From the NCBI GenBank assembly GCA_965198325.1, contig CBDAPE010000014.1:62001-126000 (forward strand): a stretch of DNA of 64,000 bases. Reading direction: 5' to 3'. This document shows, piece by piece, positions 26,383 through 34,321 of the stretch. The notes under the pieces are model-generated. The model was given only the letters and a program-made list of their open reading frames with translations. It had not been told where the DNA came from and ran no database searches. The first letter of the stretch is position 1; each line of letters begins with the position of its first letter. Both the position numbers and the translations under genes were made by a program. The DNA comes from CBDAPE01 sp965198325. Lineage in GTDB: Bacteria > Pseudomonadota > Alphaproteobacteria > UBA828 > JAPUJA01.

Positions 26383-28473
26383 TTACACGACCGTGACCTC
26401 GTGTCCCAGATTGATCCGCTCCAGCTTGTACGAGACATCCGGCTGGGGGCCGGCGTCGAGTTCCCGGGCGAACTTGTGGCCGCCGTGGGTTGCGACCTGG
26501 ATCGCGCCCGGCGAGAAGCAATCGCCGATCCGCGAGAGGGTCGTAATGCCCGCCTCCTCGAGCGCCGCCGGATCGGCTGCGAGCGCGCGGTAGAGTGCGT
26601 CGTTCGGCAGCCGCGAGCCGACCAGGACCGTCGAACTGCAGGGGATCGTCCGCTCCTTGCCGGTGACGTAGAGATGGGCGATATCGACACCGTTGCCACC
26701 GATATTCGTGATGTTGTGGTCGGTGATCACCTCGATGCCGAGTCCGTGGATCCGCTCCATGACGAACTCGAACTCGAGCGTGTTCTCGGTCCAGCGGGAG
26801 AGCTCCATCAAGGGGGTTACGATGGTCACTTCGTTGCCCTCCGCGTGCAGCTTCTCGGCGATCACCGTGGCCATGTAGTAGTGATCGTCGTCGAACACCA
26901 CGACGGGACCCCTGATTTCGGCGCCTGCCATCACCGCGTCGGGCGTGAACACGTTCGCGCCGTCCGAGCCCGGAATCTCGTGCTGGTTGGCGTGCGAGCA
27001 GCCGTCCTGGCGCCAAGCGGCGCCGGTGGCGCAAACCACCACCTCGGCACCGTATTCCAGCACGTCCTTTGCCGACAACTCGGTGTTGAGATGAACCTCC
27101 ACGTTCTTCATCTTGCCGATCTGGATGTCCCGGTAGGATGCCACCCGGCCCCAGGCGGCAAGCCCCGGCAGGCGGGATTCCTTGATCGCCCTGCCACCAA
27201 CCTCTGACCCCGCCTCGACAAGATGGACATCGTAGCCCCGCTGGCCCAGCGCGCGGGCGCATTCGAGGCCGGCGGGCCCCGCCCCGATCACGAGCACGCC
27301 GTCGTCCGAATCCGTGGGCTTGGAATCGATCTTTTCCGGGTGCCAGCCCCGGCGGAACTCTTCGCCCGCAGTCGGGTTCTGGGTGCAACGGAAGCGCCCG
27401 ACGGTGGTCTCGGACGAGACGCAGATGTTGCACCCGATGCATTCCCGGATGTCCTCGTTGCGGCCCTCCTCGATCTTCTTGGGCAGAAACGGATCGGCGA
27501 TCGAGGGCCGCGCCGCGCCGATGACGTCGATGATGCCCCGGTTGATCTGGTCGACCATGGTATCGGGCGAGGTAAACCGCCCGACGCCAAGCACGGGCTT
27601 CGTCGTCTTCTGCTTGACGAACGCGATATAGGGCTCGTGGGAGCCCTCGGGATAGAATCGCGAGGTGCCGGAATCGTACTTCCAATCGCTGATGTTGACG
27701 TCCCAGAGGTGGGGCAGCTCGGCATACATCTCGACCACCGCCTCGCCTTCCTCCTGCCAGGTGATGCCTTCGTCGCCAATCATTTCGTCGGTCGCGAAGC
27801 GGAACGCGACGCCGGATTTATCGCCGACCGCCTCAAGGGTGTCCTCGAGCATCTCGCCGATCAGGCGGGCCCGGTTCTCGACCGAGCCGCCATATTCGTC
27901 GGTCCGGTGGTTGGTGTGGCGCGACAGGAAGAACTGGCCGATGCCGAGACCATGGCCGGCATAGACATAGATGACGTCGAAGCCGATGCTCTGGGCCCGC
28001 TTCGCCGCGTCGACCTGCCAGCGGCGCAGCTCCCGGATGTCCTCGTGGTCCATCTCGCGCGCGGAGACGGGGTCCCAGTTGTAGTGGACGGGAATCGAGG
28101 AGGGCGCCAGAGGAATTTCGCGCGACATGCGGTTCGAGAACGCGTAGCCGTTATGAGCAAGCTCGATGCCCGCCAGCGCGCCGTGCTTGTGCACGGTGTC
28201 GACCAGGAGGCCGAGCTGTTTCGCGTGGCCGTCGTCCCAGATCCGCGTCTCGCCGTAAGGCGCGGCGTCGGAGGTGGGGTGGATCGAACACTGCTCGGTG
28301 CAGATGACGCCCCAGCCGCCCTCGGCCTTCACGCCCCGGTGCGAGGCATCGCCGTAGGGCATGTTGTGGCCGTGGGCGTCGCAATGCGGCACCTGGTAGA
28401 AGCGGTTTCGTGACGTGACCGGGCCAATCTTGACTGGCTCGAAAAGAATGTCGTAACGCGGATCGCGTGCCAT
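26383..28473 (-). CDS. Trimethylamine/dimethylamine dehydrogenase-family flavoprotein, array copy 4
   Basis: 696 residues, closest to copy 3. It has FYQVPHCDAHG for covalent FMN, TEQCSIHPTSD (Gln at position 60), YVYAGH (Tyr169/His172), SDWKYDSGTSR (Trp264/Asp267) and CIGCNICVSSETTVGRFRC (4Fe-4S, Glu at position 355). A two-residue insertion (SKPTD) lies just before the nucleotide-binding domain. It is the first gene of the array in transcription order. The hairpin at 28622-28645 separates it from the cupin gene upstream. Predicted cytoplasmic, ETF-linked amine dehydrogenase/N-demethylase of unknown substrate. Confidence 0.92.
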   Translation of the reverse strand: MARDPRYDILFEPVKIGPVTSRNRFYQVPHCDAHGHNMPYGDASHRGVKAEGGWGVICTEQCSIHPTSDAAPYGETRIWDDGHAKQLGLLVDTVHKHGALAGIELAHNGYAFSNRMSREIPLAPSSIPVHYNWDPVSAREMDHEDIRELRRWQVDAAKRAQSIGFDVIYVYAGHGLGIGQFFLSRHTNHRTDEYGGSVENRARLIGEMLEDTLEAVGDKSGVAFRFATDEMIGDEGITWQEEGEAVVEMYAELPHLWDVNISDWKYDSGTSRFYPEGSHEPYIAFVKQKTTKPVLGVGRFTSPDTMVDQINRGIIDVIGAARPSIADPFLPKKIEEGRNEDIRECIGCNICVSSETTVGRFRCTQNPTAGEEFRRGWHPEKIDSKPTDSDDGVLVIGAGPAGLECARALGQRGYDVHLVEAGSEVGGRAIKESRLPGLAAWGRVASYRDIQIGKMKNVEVHLNTELSAKDVLEYGAEVVVCATGAAWRQDGCSHANQHEIPGSDGANVFTPDAVMAGAEIRGPVVVFDDDHYYMATVIAEKLHAEGNEVTIVTPLMELSRWTENTLEFEFVMERIHGLGIEVITDHNITNIGGNGVDIAHLYVTGKERTIPCSSTVLVGSRLPNDALYRALAADPAALEEAGITTLSRIGDCFSPGAIQVATHGGHKFARELDAGPQPDVSYKLERINLGHEVTVV

Positions 28474-28621
28474 CTCCCTGACCTCTTCCGTTGAATTCTG
28501 ATGCCTGACGGATTGTTCACAACCGGCCTGCGCTCATGGCGACGATGCTACTCCCCGTCATGCTCTCCCGGCAACCGCAAGAACGGGCAGAACCCCCCGC
28601 ATGAACCGAAAGAAGCGAGAC

Positions 28622-28645
28622 GCGGGTCGGCCGCAGCCGACCCGC
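28622..28645 (-). terminator. Strong hairpin after the cupin gene
   Basis: A perfect 10-bp inverted repeat, GCGGGTCGGC / GCCGACCCGC with a 4-base loop, 36 bases beyond the cupin stop codon (minus strand). The sequence after it (GTCTCGCTTCTTTC) is only partly T-rich, so termination is probable but not certain. The rest of 28474-28680 shows no gene. Confidence 0.6.
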
Positions 28646-28680
28646 CTCGTCACGAATTCGCCGCCGTGGTTGGACGCGGA

Positions 28681-29067
28681 TTACGCGGCCGCAGCCGCGG
28701 CCTCGCCGTCGATGTCGTGGATGAAAAAGATCTTGCGAATTTTCTCGAGCACTTCCCAGGTCACGGTTTCGCCCTTGACCGTAAAGAAGCTATCGCCGGC
28801 CTTGTAATCGTGGACCGACCCATCACCTTCGGTGACGCGAATATGGCCTTCGAGAAGGGTGCAGATCTCGTCGCCTGGATAGGTGTATTCGAACTTGCCC
28901 GGGGTGCATTCCCAGACGCCGACCATGGTGCGCGCGCCAAAACCGCCGTGATCGAAGCGGCCGGAATGCTGCGGATTGCCCTCGAGCGTGGTCACGAACG
29001 GCAGATCGTCGAACGGAGGCCAAGCCTCGACGCCTTCCCAGCTTTTCAGTTTGGTATAATCAAGCAC
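28681..29067 (-). CDS. Cupin domain protein (DUF861/Cupin_3 type)
   Basis: 128 residues from a GTG start at 29067 with an AGGAGAG ribosome-binding site eight bases upstream. A small double-stranded beta-helix: VGVWECTPGKFEYTYPGDEICTLLEGHIRVTE, then GDSFFTVKGETVTWEVLEKIRKIFFIHD. This matches the Cupin_3 family found near amine and ureide catabolic genes. An upstream in-frame ATG (29106) has no ribosome-binding site. It is divergent from the GntR regulator and upstream of the dehydrogenase array, so it is probably part of the same regulon. Confidence 0.85.
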   Translation of the reverse strand: MLDYTKLKSWEGVEAWPPFDDLPFVTTLEGNPQHSGRFDHGGFGARTMVGVWECTPGKFEYTYPGDEICTLLEGHIRVTEGDGSVHDYKAGDSFFTVKGETVTWEVLEKIRKIFFIHDIDGEAAAAAA

Positions 29068-29158
29068 TGGTTCTCTCCTCTGATCGATGTGGCGAACAAA
29101 ATCCACCCGGCGGCCGCATCAGCCTCTCACAGCGGATTTGCACTCGTCGTAACATTTG

Positions 29159-29179
29159 TCTATTTTTTGGTCAAATAGA
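29159..29179. promoter_or_regulatory. Palindromic operator candidate between cupin and gntR
   Basis: TCTATTT and AAATAGA form a perfect 7-bp inverted repeat around TTTGGTC. It lies 35 bases upstream of the GntR start and about 90 bases from the cupin start, in an AT-rich patch. Size and position fit autoregulation and control of the divergent cupin gene by a dimeric FCD-type GntR protein. Confidence 0.5.
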
Positions 29180-29213
29180 TTCACAGGCCCGGGTCCGGAC
29201 GGCCGGGCGGGGG

Positions 29214-29945
29214 ATGGGGAGAGACCGCGTGGAGCGCATCCAAAAGCTGCCGGCCTACGTCCAGGTTGCAGATCATATTCGCCGGCAAATCCAACTCGGG
29301 CATTACGTCTGCGACGAGCGTCTGCCCACCGAAATTCAGCTTGCCCAGCAGATCGGGGTCTCGCGGACGACGCTTCGAGAAGCCATCCGGCATCTCGAAG
29401 GCGAGGGGTATCTGGCTGCGCGCCCGGGCGCCCATGGCGGTCTTTTCGTCACCGAGCAAGACGACGCCGTCGAAAGCCAGCTCAGTTACCTGCGGGCGAA
29501 CTGGGACGACATCGAGCATTTCTTCGATTATCGCATCGCCGTGGAAGCGGCGGCGGCACGGCTCGCGGCCCAGACCCGGAGCGCGGACGATATTGCGACG
29601 ATGATCCGGGCCAACGAGGCGATGGCTGAAAGCCGGAACCATTCGGAGTCCCGCGCAGCCGATTCGGCATTCCACCTCGCCATCGCGGCGGCCACGGGCA
29701 ACCCCTACCTGCGGCGCGCCATCGAGGACGCCCGTGCCGGCATGTTCCGCCCACTCGACGTGTTCGGCTTCGCACATGCCACCTGGACGGGCCAGCCGAA
29801 GGAACACCAGGCGATCATCGATGCCATCGAGGCCAAGGCTGGGGACGCGGCCGAGCAAGCCCTGCACGAGCATATCGAGGGCGCGCGCCGCAAGATCCGC
29901 ATCATGATCTGGGAAAAGGACGGGGCCGGGCAGCTGACCTTGTAA
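29214..29945 (+). CDS. GntR family transcriptional regulator, FadR/FCD subfamily
   Basis: 243 residues. An N-terminal winged helix (YVQVADHIRRQIQLGHYVC ... LAQQIGVSRTTLREAIRHLEGEGYL) is followed by the all-helical FCD ligand domain, with the metal/ligand histidine positions in DSAFHLAIAAATGN, KEHQAIIDAIE and LHEHIEGAR. Such regulators sense small organic acids or amino acids. GTG 29229, with GGGAGAG upstream, is an equally good start. It probably controls the divergent cupin gene and perhaps the amine-dehydrogenase array. Confidence 0.9.
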   Translation: MGRDRVERIQKLPAYVQVADHIRRQIQLGHYVCDERLPTEIQLAQQIGVSRTTLREAIRHLEGEGYLAARPGAHGGLFVTEQDDAVESQLSYLRANWDDIEHFFDYRIAVEAAAARLAAQTRSADDIATMIRANEAMAESRNHSESRAADSAFHLAIAAATGNPYLRRAIEDARAGMFRPLDVFGFAHATWTGQPKEHQAIIDAIEAKAGDAAEQALHEHIEGARRKIRIMIWEKDGAGQLTL

Positions 29946-30020
29946 ACCGCAAGCGCAGGTCTTTCCGCAGACATCCGCCCAGCGGGCCGCAAAGCTGCAC
30001 CGCCCCGAAGGAGAACACCG

Positions 30021-30446
30021 ATGTTCAACATCCGATATATTGCAGCGGTCAGTTTGCTCGCGGCCGTCCTCTGTCTGCTCCCGCCCGGGCCTGCGGCCCA
30101 GGCCGACGATCCCGAAGCGGGAGCCGAAGTTGCCATGCTCATGCAACAGACGCTGGGCGATGTCGCCGGCCGTGACCTCATGATCGTCGAAGTCACCTAT
30201 CCCCCCGGCGGTGCGTCCGAGCCCCATCGACATCTCGGTGCGGTTTTCGTCTACGTGCTCGAAGGCGCAATCGAGTCGCAAATTGACGACGGGCCCGTGA
30301 CGACCTACTTGCCGGGCGAGGTGTTCTACGAGCCGCCCCGCGCTCTTCATGCGACATCGCGAAACGCCAGCGGCGTCGATCCCGCCCGCGCGCTGGCCGT
30401 GATGATCGTCGCCCCGGGCGAGGCCCTCGTACTGCCGGCGGACTGA
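30021..30446 (+). CDS. Secreted cupin domain protein
   Basis: 141 residues with a Sec signal (hydrophobic residues 7-24, cleavage after AQA near 32). The mature part is a single cupin barrel: motif 1 GGASEPHRHLGAVFVYVLEGAIE with the metal-binding His-x-His and Glu, and motif 2 PGEVFYEPPRALHATSRN with the last His. A metal is likely. Secreted members are often annotated as quercetin-dioxygenase-like without proof. It stands 75 bp after gntR on the same strand. Confidence 0.85.
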   Translation: MFNIRYIAAVSLLAAVLCLLPPGPAAQADDPEAGAEVAMLMQQTLGDVAGRDLMIVEVTYPPGGASEPHRHLGAVFVYVLEGAIESQIDDGPVTTYLPGEVFYEPPRALHATSRNASGVDPARALAVMIVAPGEALVLPAD

Positions 30447-30526
30447 CCTCGCCGACGACGCCGTGAGCGCGCGTCGCGGCGCCGTCCCGTTCGACAAGGT
30501 GCCGCGCGCGGAGTACATCAAGGATC

Positions 30527-31822
30527 ATGTCCGATCCCTCCATCGTGTCCCGCGTTTGCGCCCTCGACGTCCTCGGCAGCGTGCTCGGCCGCCAGGTTCC
30601 GCTGGGCGAGGCGTTCGAGAACCACAAGACGCTGTCCGGCCTGCCCCGCCGGGATCGGGCTTTCGCGCAGCTTCTCGTCAGGACCACGCTGCGCCGGCTC
30701 GGTCAGGTCGACGACGCTCTCGGCGTCGTGCTTCATATGAGCCGGACCAAGGGCAAGCTCGATCTGCGCAACCTGATGCGCCTAGGCGCCGCACAGATCC
30801 TGTTCATCGGAACCCCGCCCCATGCCGCGGTGAGCACGTCCATGATACTGGCCGAATGGCGCGGCCACGCCTGGTTCAAGGCGGTCATGAATGCGGTCTT
30901 GAGAAAGCTGGCCGCCGACGGGGACGCGATGGTTCGGGCACAGGACGCCCCGCGACTGAATACGCCCGACTGGCTCTGGGAATCGTGGAGCCGGGGCTAT
31001 GGCGAGGCCGCGACGCGCGCCATCGCCGAGGCCCATCAGACCGAGCCGCCGCTCGACCTGTCCTGCCGCGGGGCGCGCGAACCCTGGGCGCGTAAACTCG
31101 ATGCCGCCATCCTGCCGACGGGAACCCTACGGCTGGCCAAGGCCGGCCCGGTCACGGAGCTGCCCGGCTACGACGAGGGCGCGTGGTGGGTGCAGGACGC
31201 CGCGGCCGCGCTGCCCGTTCGCCTGCTTGGCGACGTCGCGGGGCAAGGCATCGTCGATTTGTGCGCCGCGCCCGGCGGAAAAACGGCTCAACTCGCAGCG
31301 GCGCGTGCCCTGGTCATGGCGATCGATCGATCCGCCAAGCGGCTCGGCCGGCTCAAGGACAATCTCGACCGCCTGCGGCTCGCCGCGGAGCTGATCGAGA
31401 CCGACGCTGCCAAAGGCCGCCCCGACAGGCCCGCCGACGGCGTGTTGCTTGACGCGCCCTGCTCGGCGACCGGTACCATCCGGCGTAATCCGGACGTTGC
31501 CTGGGTGCGCCGGCCCAAGGACGTGCGCCGCAACGCCCGCTTGCAAGACCGCCTGCTCGACAATGCGATCGGCATGGTCAGGCCGGGCGGCCTGCTGGTC
31601 TACAGCGTCTGTTCGCTTCAACCCGAGGAGGGTGAGGAGCGCATCAACGCCCTGCTCGGCGCCGGCGCGCCGGTCGAGCGAATCGCGGTTGTGCCCGGCG
31701 ATATCGGAGGGCTATCGGAGATGATTACACCCGCCGGCGACCTGCGGACCCTGCCCTGCCAGCTTGCCGATCAGGGCCATCTCGACGGCTTCTACGCGGC
31801 GCGCTTGCGGCGTCACGAGTAA
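30527..31822 (+). CDS. rsmB: 16S rRNA m5C methyltransferase, RsmB-like
   Basis: 431 residues: an N-terminal NusB-like RNA-binding domain (1 to about 140), then a Rossmann methyltransferase domain. SAM-binding DLCAAPGGKTAQLAAA lies near 245, the catalytic-cysteine motif DAPCSATGTIRRNPD near 310, and the second Cys in YSVCSLQPEEGEE near 365. It methylates a cytosine in 16S rRNA. The order rsmB-rpe-heparinase is common in Alphaproteobacteria. Confidence 0.92.
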   Translation: MSDPSIVSRVCALDVLGSVLGRQVPLGEAFENHKTLSGLPRRDRAFAQLLVRTTLRRLGQVDDALGVVLHMSRTKGKLDLRNLMRLGAAQILFIGTPPHAAVSTSMILAEWRGHAWFKAVMNAVLRKLAADGDAMVRAQDAPRLNTPDWLWESWSRGYGEAATRAIAEAHQTEPPLDLSCRGAREPWARKLDAAILPTGTLRLAKAGPVTELPGYDEGAWWVQDAAAALPVRLLGDVAGQGIVDLCAAPGGKTAQLAAARALVMAIDRSAKRLGRLKDNLDRLRLAAELIETDAAKGRPDRPADGVLLDAPCSATGTIRRNPDVAWVRRPKDVRRNARLQDRLLDNAIGMVRPGGLLVYSVCSLQPEEGEERINALLGAGAPVERIAVVPGDIGGLSEMITPAGDLRTLPCQLADQGHLDGFYAARLRRHE

Positions 31823-31839
31823 GCTGATAGGAGACGGAC

Positions 31840-32598
31840 ATGGCGCCGCCCGTCCGTATCGCGCCCTCGATTCTCTCCGCCGATTTCGCGCGGCTTGGCG
31901 AGGAGGTGCGCGCGATCGAGGCGGCGGGTGCCGACCTCATTCACATCGACGTGATGGACGGGCATTTCGTGCCCAATCTCACGATCGGGCCGCCCATCGT
32001 CGCGGCGCTTCGACCCCACGCCACGCGGCCGTTCGACGTCCATCTGATGATCGACCCGATCGAGCCCTCTCTCGACCCTTTTCTCGAAGCGGGCGCCGAT
32101 ATGGTGACCATCCACGTCGAGGCCGGGCGGGATGTCGGCGCCTGTCTAAGCACCATCCGCGAAGCGGGCAAGCCGGCGGGCTTGTCGCTCAAGCCTGGCA
32201 CGCCGGCGAACGCGCTCGAGCCTTATCTCGATGCGATCGACCTGATCCTGGTCATGTCCGTCGAGCCCGGCTTCGGCGGACAGAGCTTCGTGCTCGACCA
32301 GCTCGACAAGATCCGTCGCATCCGGGAGATGATCGACGATGCAGGCCGGGCGATCGAGCTCGAGGTCGACGGCGGGATCAATACCGAGACCGCGCCGCTC
32401 GCGATCGCGGCAGGTGCGACCATCCTGGTCGCAGGTTCCGCGACCTTCCAGGGAGGCGTAAACGCCTACGCCGAGAACATCGCTCGCCTGCGAGGGAAGC
32501 CTGTAGCCGGGCCGGTTCGGCGCGCACCGCTCCATACCACCCGGATCGATTACGCAACTCTCAGGACGCCGGCCAGATCCGGCTCCAAGCCCGAGTGA
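31840..32598 (+). CDS. rpe: Ribulose-phosphate 3-epimerase
   Basis: 252 residues. A TIM barrel that interconverts ribulose-5-P and xylulose-5-P. Metal and catalytic motifs: IAPSILSADFARLG at the N-terminus, HIDVMDGHFVPNLTIGP, LVMSVEPGFGGQSF and EVDGGINTETAPLAI. The C-terminus is about 25 residues longer than usual and ends in a basic tail (RRAPLHTTRIDY...). The stop overlaps the GTG start of the next gene. Confidence 0.95.
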   Translation: MAPPVRIAPSILSADFARLGEEVRAIEAAGADLIHIDVMDGHFVPNLTIGPPIVAALRPHATRPFDVHLMIDPIEPSLDPFLEAGADMVTIHVEAGRDVGACLSTIREAGKPAGLSLKPGTPANALEPYLDAIDLILVMSVEPGFGGQSFVLDQLDKIRRIREMIDDAGRAIELEVDGGINTETAPLAIAAGATILVAGSATFQGGVNAYAENIARLRGKPVAGPVRRAPLHTTRIDYATLRTPARSGSKPE

Positions 32599-34250
32599 TT
32601 GACGCGGCCATGGCCCCTCGCCCGAGCCCCGCAGCCGAGAGCGGCGTCGCCGCAGCTTGGCATCGGAGCCCTCTCTATCGCCTGCTGCTTTCGGGCCCGG
32701 TTCCCGACCGGCTGATTGCAGCACCCATCGACATCCTGCCGGGCGATCCGGCCCGCGGCGCGCACCTGATCGACGGTACGTTCGGGTTTGCGGGCGAGAC
32801 CGTCCAGGCGCCGGGCTCGGCGCCCTGGCAGGCGGGCGGCGGCGGTCCGGTCTGGCAGGAGGCGCTCGAGGGATTCGCCTGGCTGCGCGATCTGCGGGCC
32901 GCCGCGACCCAGCCGGCCCGGACCCGGGCGCGCGAGCTGGTGAGCAGCTGGATCGAACAGCGCGCAAATCCGGACGCCGGGAGCTGGCGGCCCGGTTTGC
33001 TGGGACGGCGGCTGTCGGCGTGGCTCGCGCAGGGGGACTTCCTGCTCAAGGATGCGGACACTGAATTTACGCGTGGGTTTCTGGGTTCGCTCGCGCGCCA
33101 GGTCCGCCACCTGTCCCGAACGGCCATGCGCGGCGCAGATGGCCGCGAGCGGTTAGCCGCTCTCAAGGGCTTGATTGAGTCGGGCCTCTGCCTTCCCCAA
33201 GGCGAGAAGCGCGCCAGCCAAGGCCTGAAGCTGCTCGATGACGAACTCGCCCGCCAGGTGGCGAGCGACGGCGGCCATGTGGAACGTTGCCCCTCGACCC
33301 AGCTCGCCGTTCTGCGCGATCTCGTCGAGCTCCGTCAGACCCTGCTCGGCCTGCATCGGGCGCCATCGCCGGCCCTGCTCGGCGCGATCGATCGCATGGC
33401 ACCGATGTTGCGAACCTTCCGCCATGGCGATGGCCGGCTCGCGCTGTTCAACGGCAGCGTCGAGGAGGAGAGCTGGCTGATCGATCTGGTGCTTATCCAA
33501 TCGGAAGCGAAAGGCCGACCGCTCGCCTCGGCGCCCCATTCAGGGTTTCAATGGATCCAGGCCGGCCGGGCGTTGGTTGTCGCCGATGTCGGCCGGCCGC
33601 CGAGCGTGGGCCGGTGCAGTCACGGCGGGACGCTCAGCTTCGAGATGAGCCTGGGCAAAGAGCGCCTTGTGGTGAACTGCGGCAGCTATCTCGGCCCGAA
33701 CGCCGAGTGGCGCGAGGCGATGCGTGCGACCGCCGCCCATTCAACCCTGTCGATCGACGACCGGAATTCTTCCGAGCTGGTTGCTCCGGGCGGCCTGGGG
33801 CGGACGCCGAAGCGGGTCGCCGCCGAGCGCAAGGAGGCCGAGGGGAGCGTCTGGATCGAGGCGAGCCACGACGGCTACGGTCCGACCGTCGGGCTGGTCC
33901 ATCACCGCCGCCTCTATCTTGCCGCCGACGGCAACGATCTGCGCGGCGAGGACCGGCTGGTCCGGACGGGCGGCCGAAGAAAGCGCGGACACCGCTTTAA
34001 AGTGCGCTTTCATCTGCATCCGGACGTCCAGGGCTCACTGATCCAGGACGGCGCGGCCGTGCTGCTCCGGCTCAAGAGCGGCGCAGGATGGCAGATGCGC
34101 GCGGCGGGGGGCCGGCTGTCGCTGACCGAGAGCGTCTATCTCGGCGTTCCCGGCCAGCGCCGGCGCGCCGAGCAGATCGTCATCGACGGGCCGGTCGAGG
34201 ACGACGAGATCATTATAAAATGGGCCTTTCGCCGGGTCCCGGAAGGCTGA
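32595..34250 (+). CDS. Heparinase II/III family protein
   Basis: About 551 residues. An alpha-toroid-like N-terminal region (WLRDLRAAATQPARTRARELVSSWI, WRPGLLGRRLSAWL) is followed by a Hepar_II_III beta-sandwich domain (GGTLSFEMSLGKERLVVNCGSYLGP, ATAAHSTLSIDDRNSSEL, GLVHHRRLYLAADGNDLRGEDRL). Homologues beside rsmB and rpe are conserved in Alphaproteobacteria with unknown substrate; a polysaccharide lyase acting on an acidic glycan is inferred. The GTG at 32595 overlaps the rpe stop; ATG 32610 is an alternative. No signal peptide is seen. Confidence 0.88.
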   Translation: MIDAAMAPRPSPAAESGVAAAWHRSPLYRLLLSGPVPDRLIAAPIDILPGDPARGAHLIDGTFGFAGETVQAPGSAPWQAGGGGPVWQEALEGFAWLRDLRAAATQPARTRARELVSSWIEQRANPDAGSWRPGLLGRRLSAWLAQGDFLLKDADTEFTRGFLGSLARQVRHLSRTAMRGADGRERLAALKGLIESGLCLPQGEKRASQGLKLLDDELARQVASDGGHVERCPSTQLAVLRDLVELRQTLLGLHRAPSPALLGAIDRMAPMLRTFRHGDGRLALFNGSVEEESWLIDLVLIQSEAKGRPLASAPHSGFQWIQAGRALVVADVGRPPSVGRCSHGGTLSFEMSLGKERLVVNCGSYLGPNAEWREAMRATAAHSTLSIDDRNSSELVAPGGLGRTPKRVAAERKEAEGSVWIEASHDGYGPTVGLVHHRRLYLAADGNDLRGEDRLVRTGGRRKRGHRFKVRFHLHPDVQGSLIQDGAAVLLRLKSGAGWQMRAAGGRLSLTESVYLGVPGQRRRAEQIVIDGPVEDDEIIIKWAFRRVPEG

Positions 34251-34260
34251 TTGCCTAAGC

Positions 34261-34282
34261 AAAAGGCGCCCCGAAGGACGCC
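34261..34282 (-). terminator. UUCG-tetraloop terminator ending the glycan cluster
   Basis: On the minus strand GGCGTCC-TTCG-GGGCGCC (seven pairs including one G-T) is followed by TTTT. It lies about 40 bases after the stop of the terminal glycosyltransferase gene at 34322. A UUCG loop makes it very stable. Confidence 0.8.
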
Positions 34283-34321
34283 CGAAGCGAGGGTTTCTAC
34301 CCGCTATAAAAAAGCGCGGCG

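Noticed and set aside
22869..28413. Several long plus-strand frames opposite the dehydrogenase array
   Set aside because: Their translations are repetitive Arg/Asp/Val-rich sequence that mirrors the conserved minus-strand genes; no start signals or domains.
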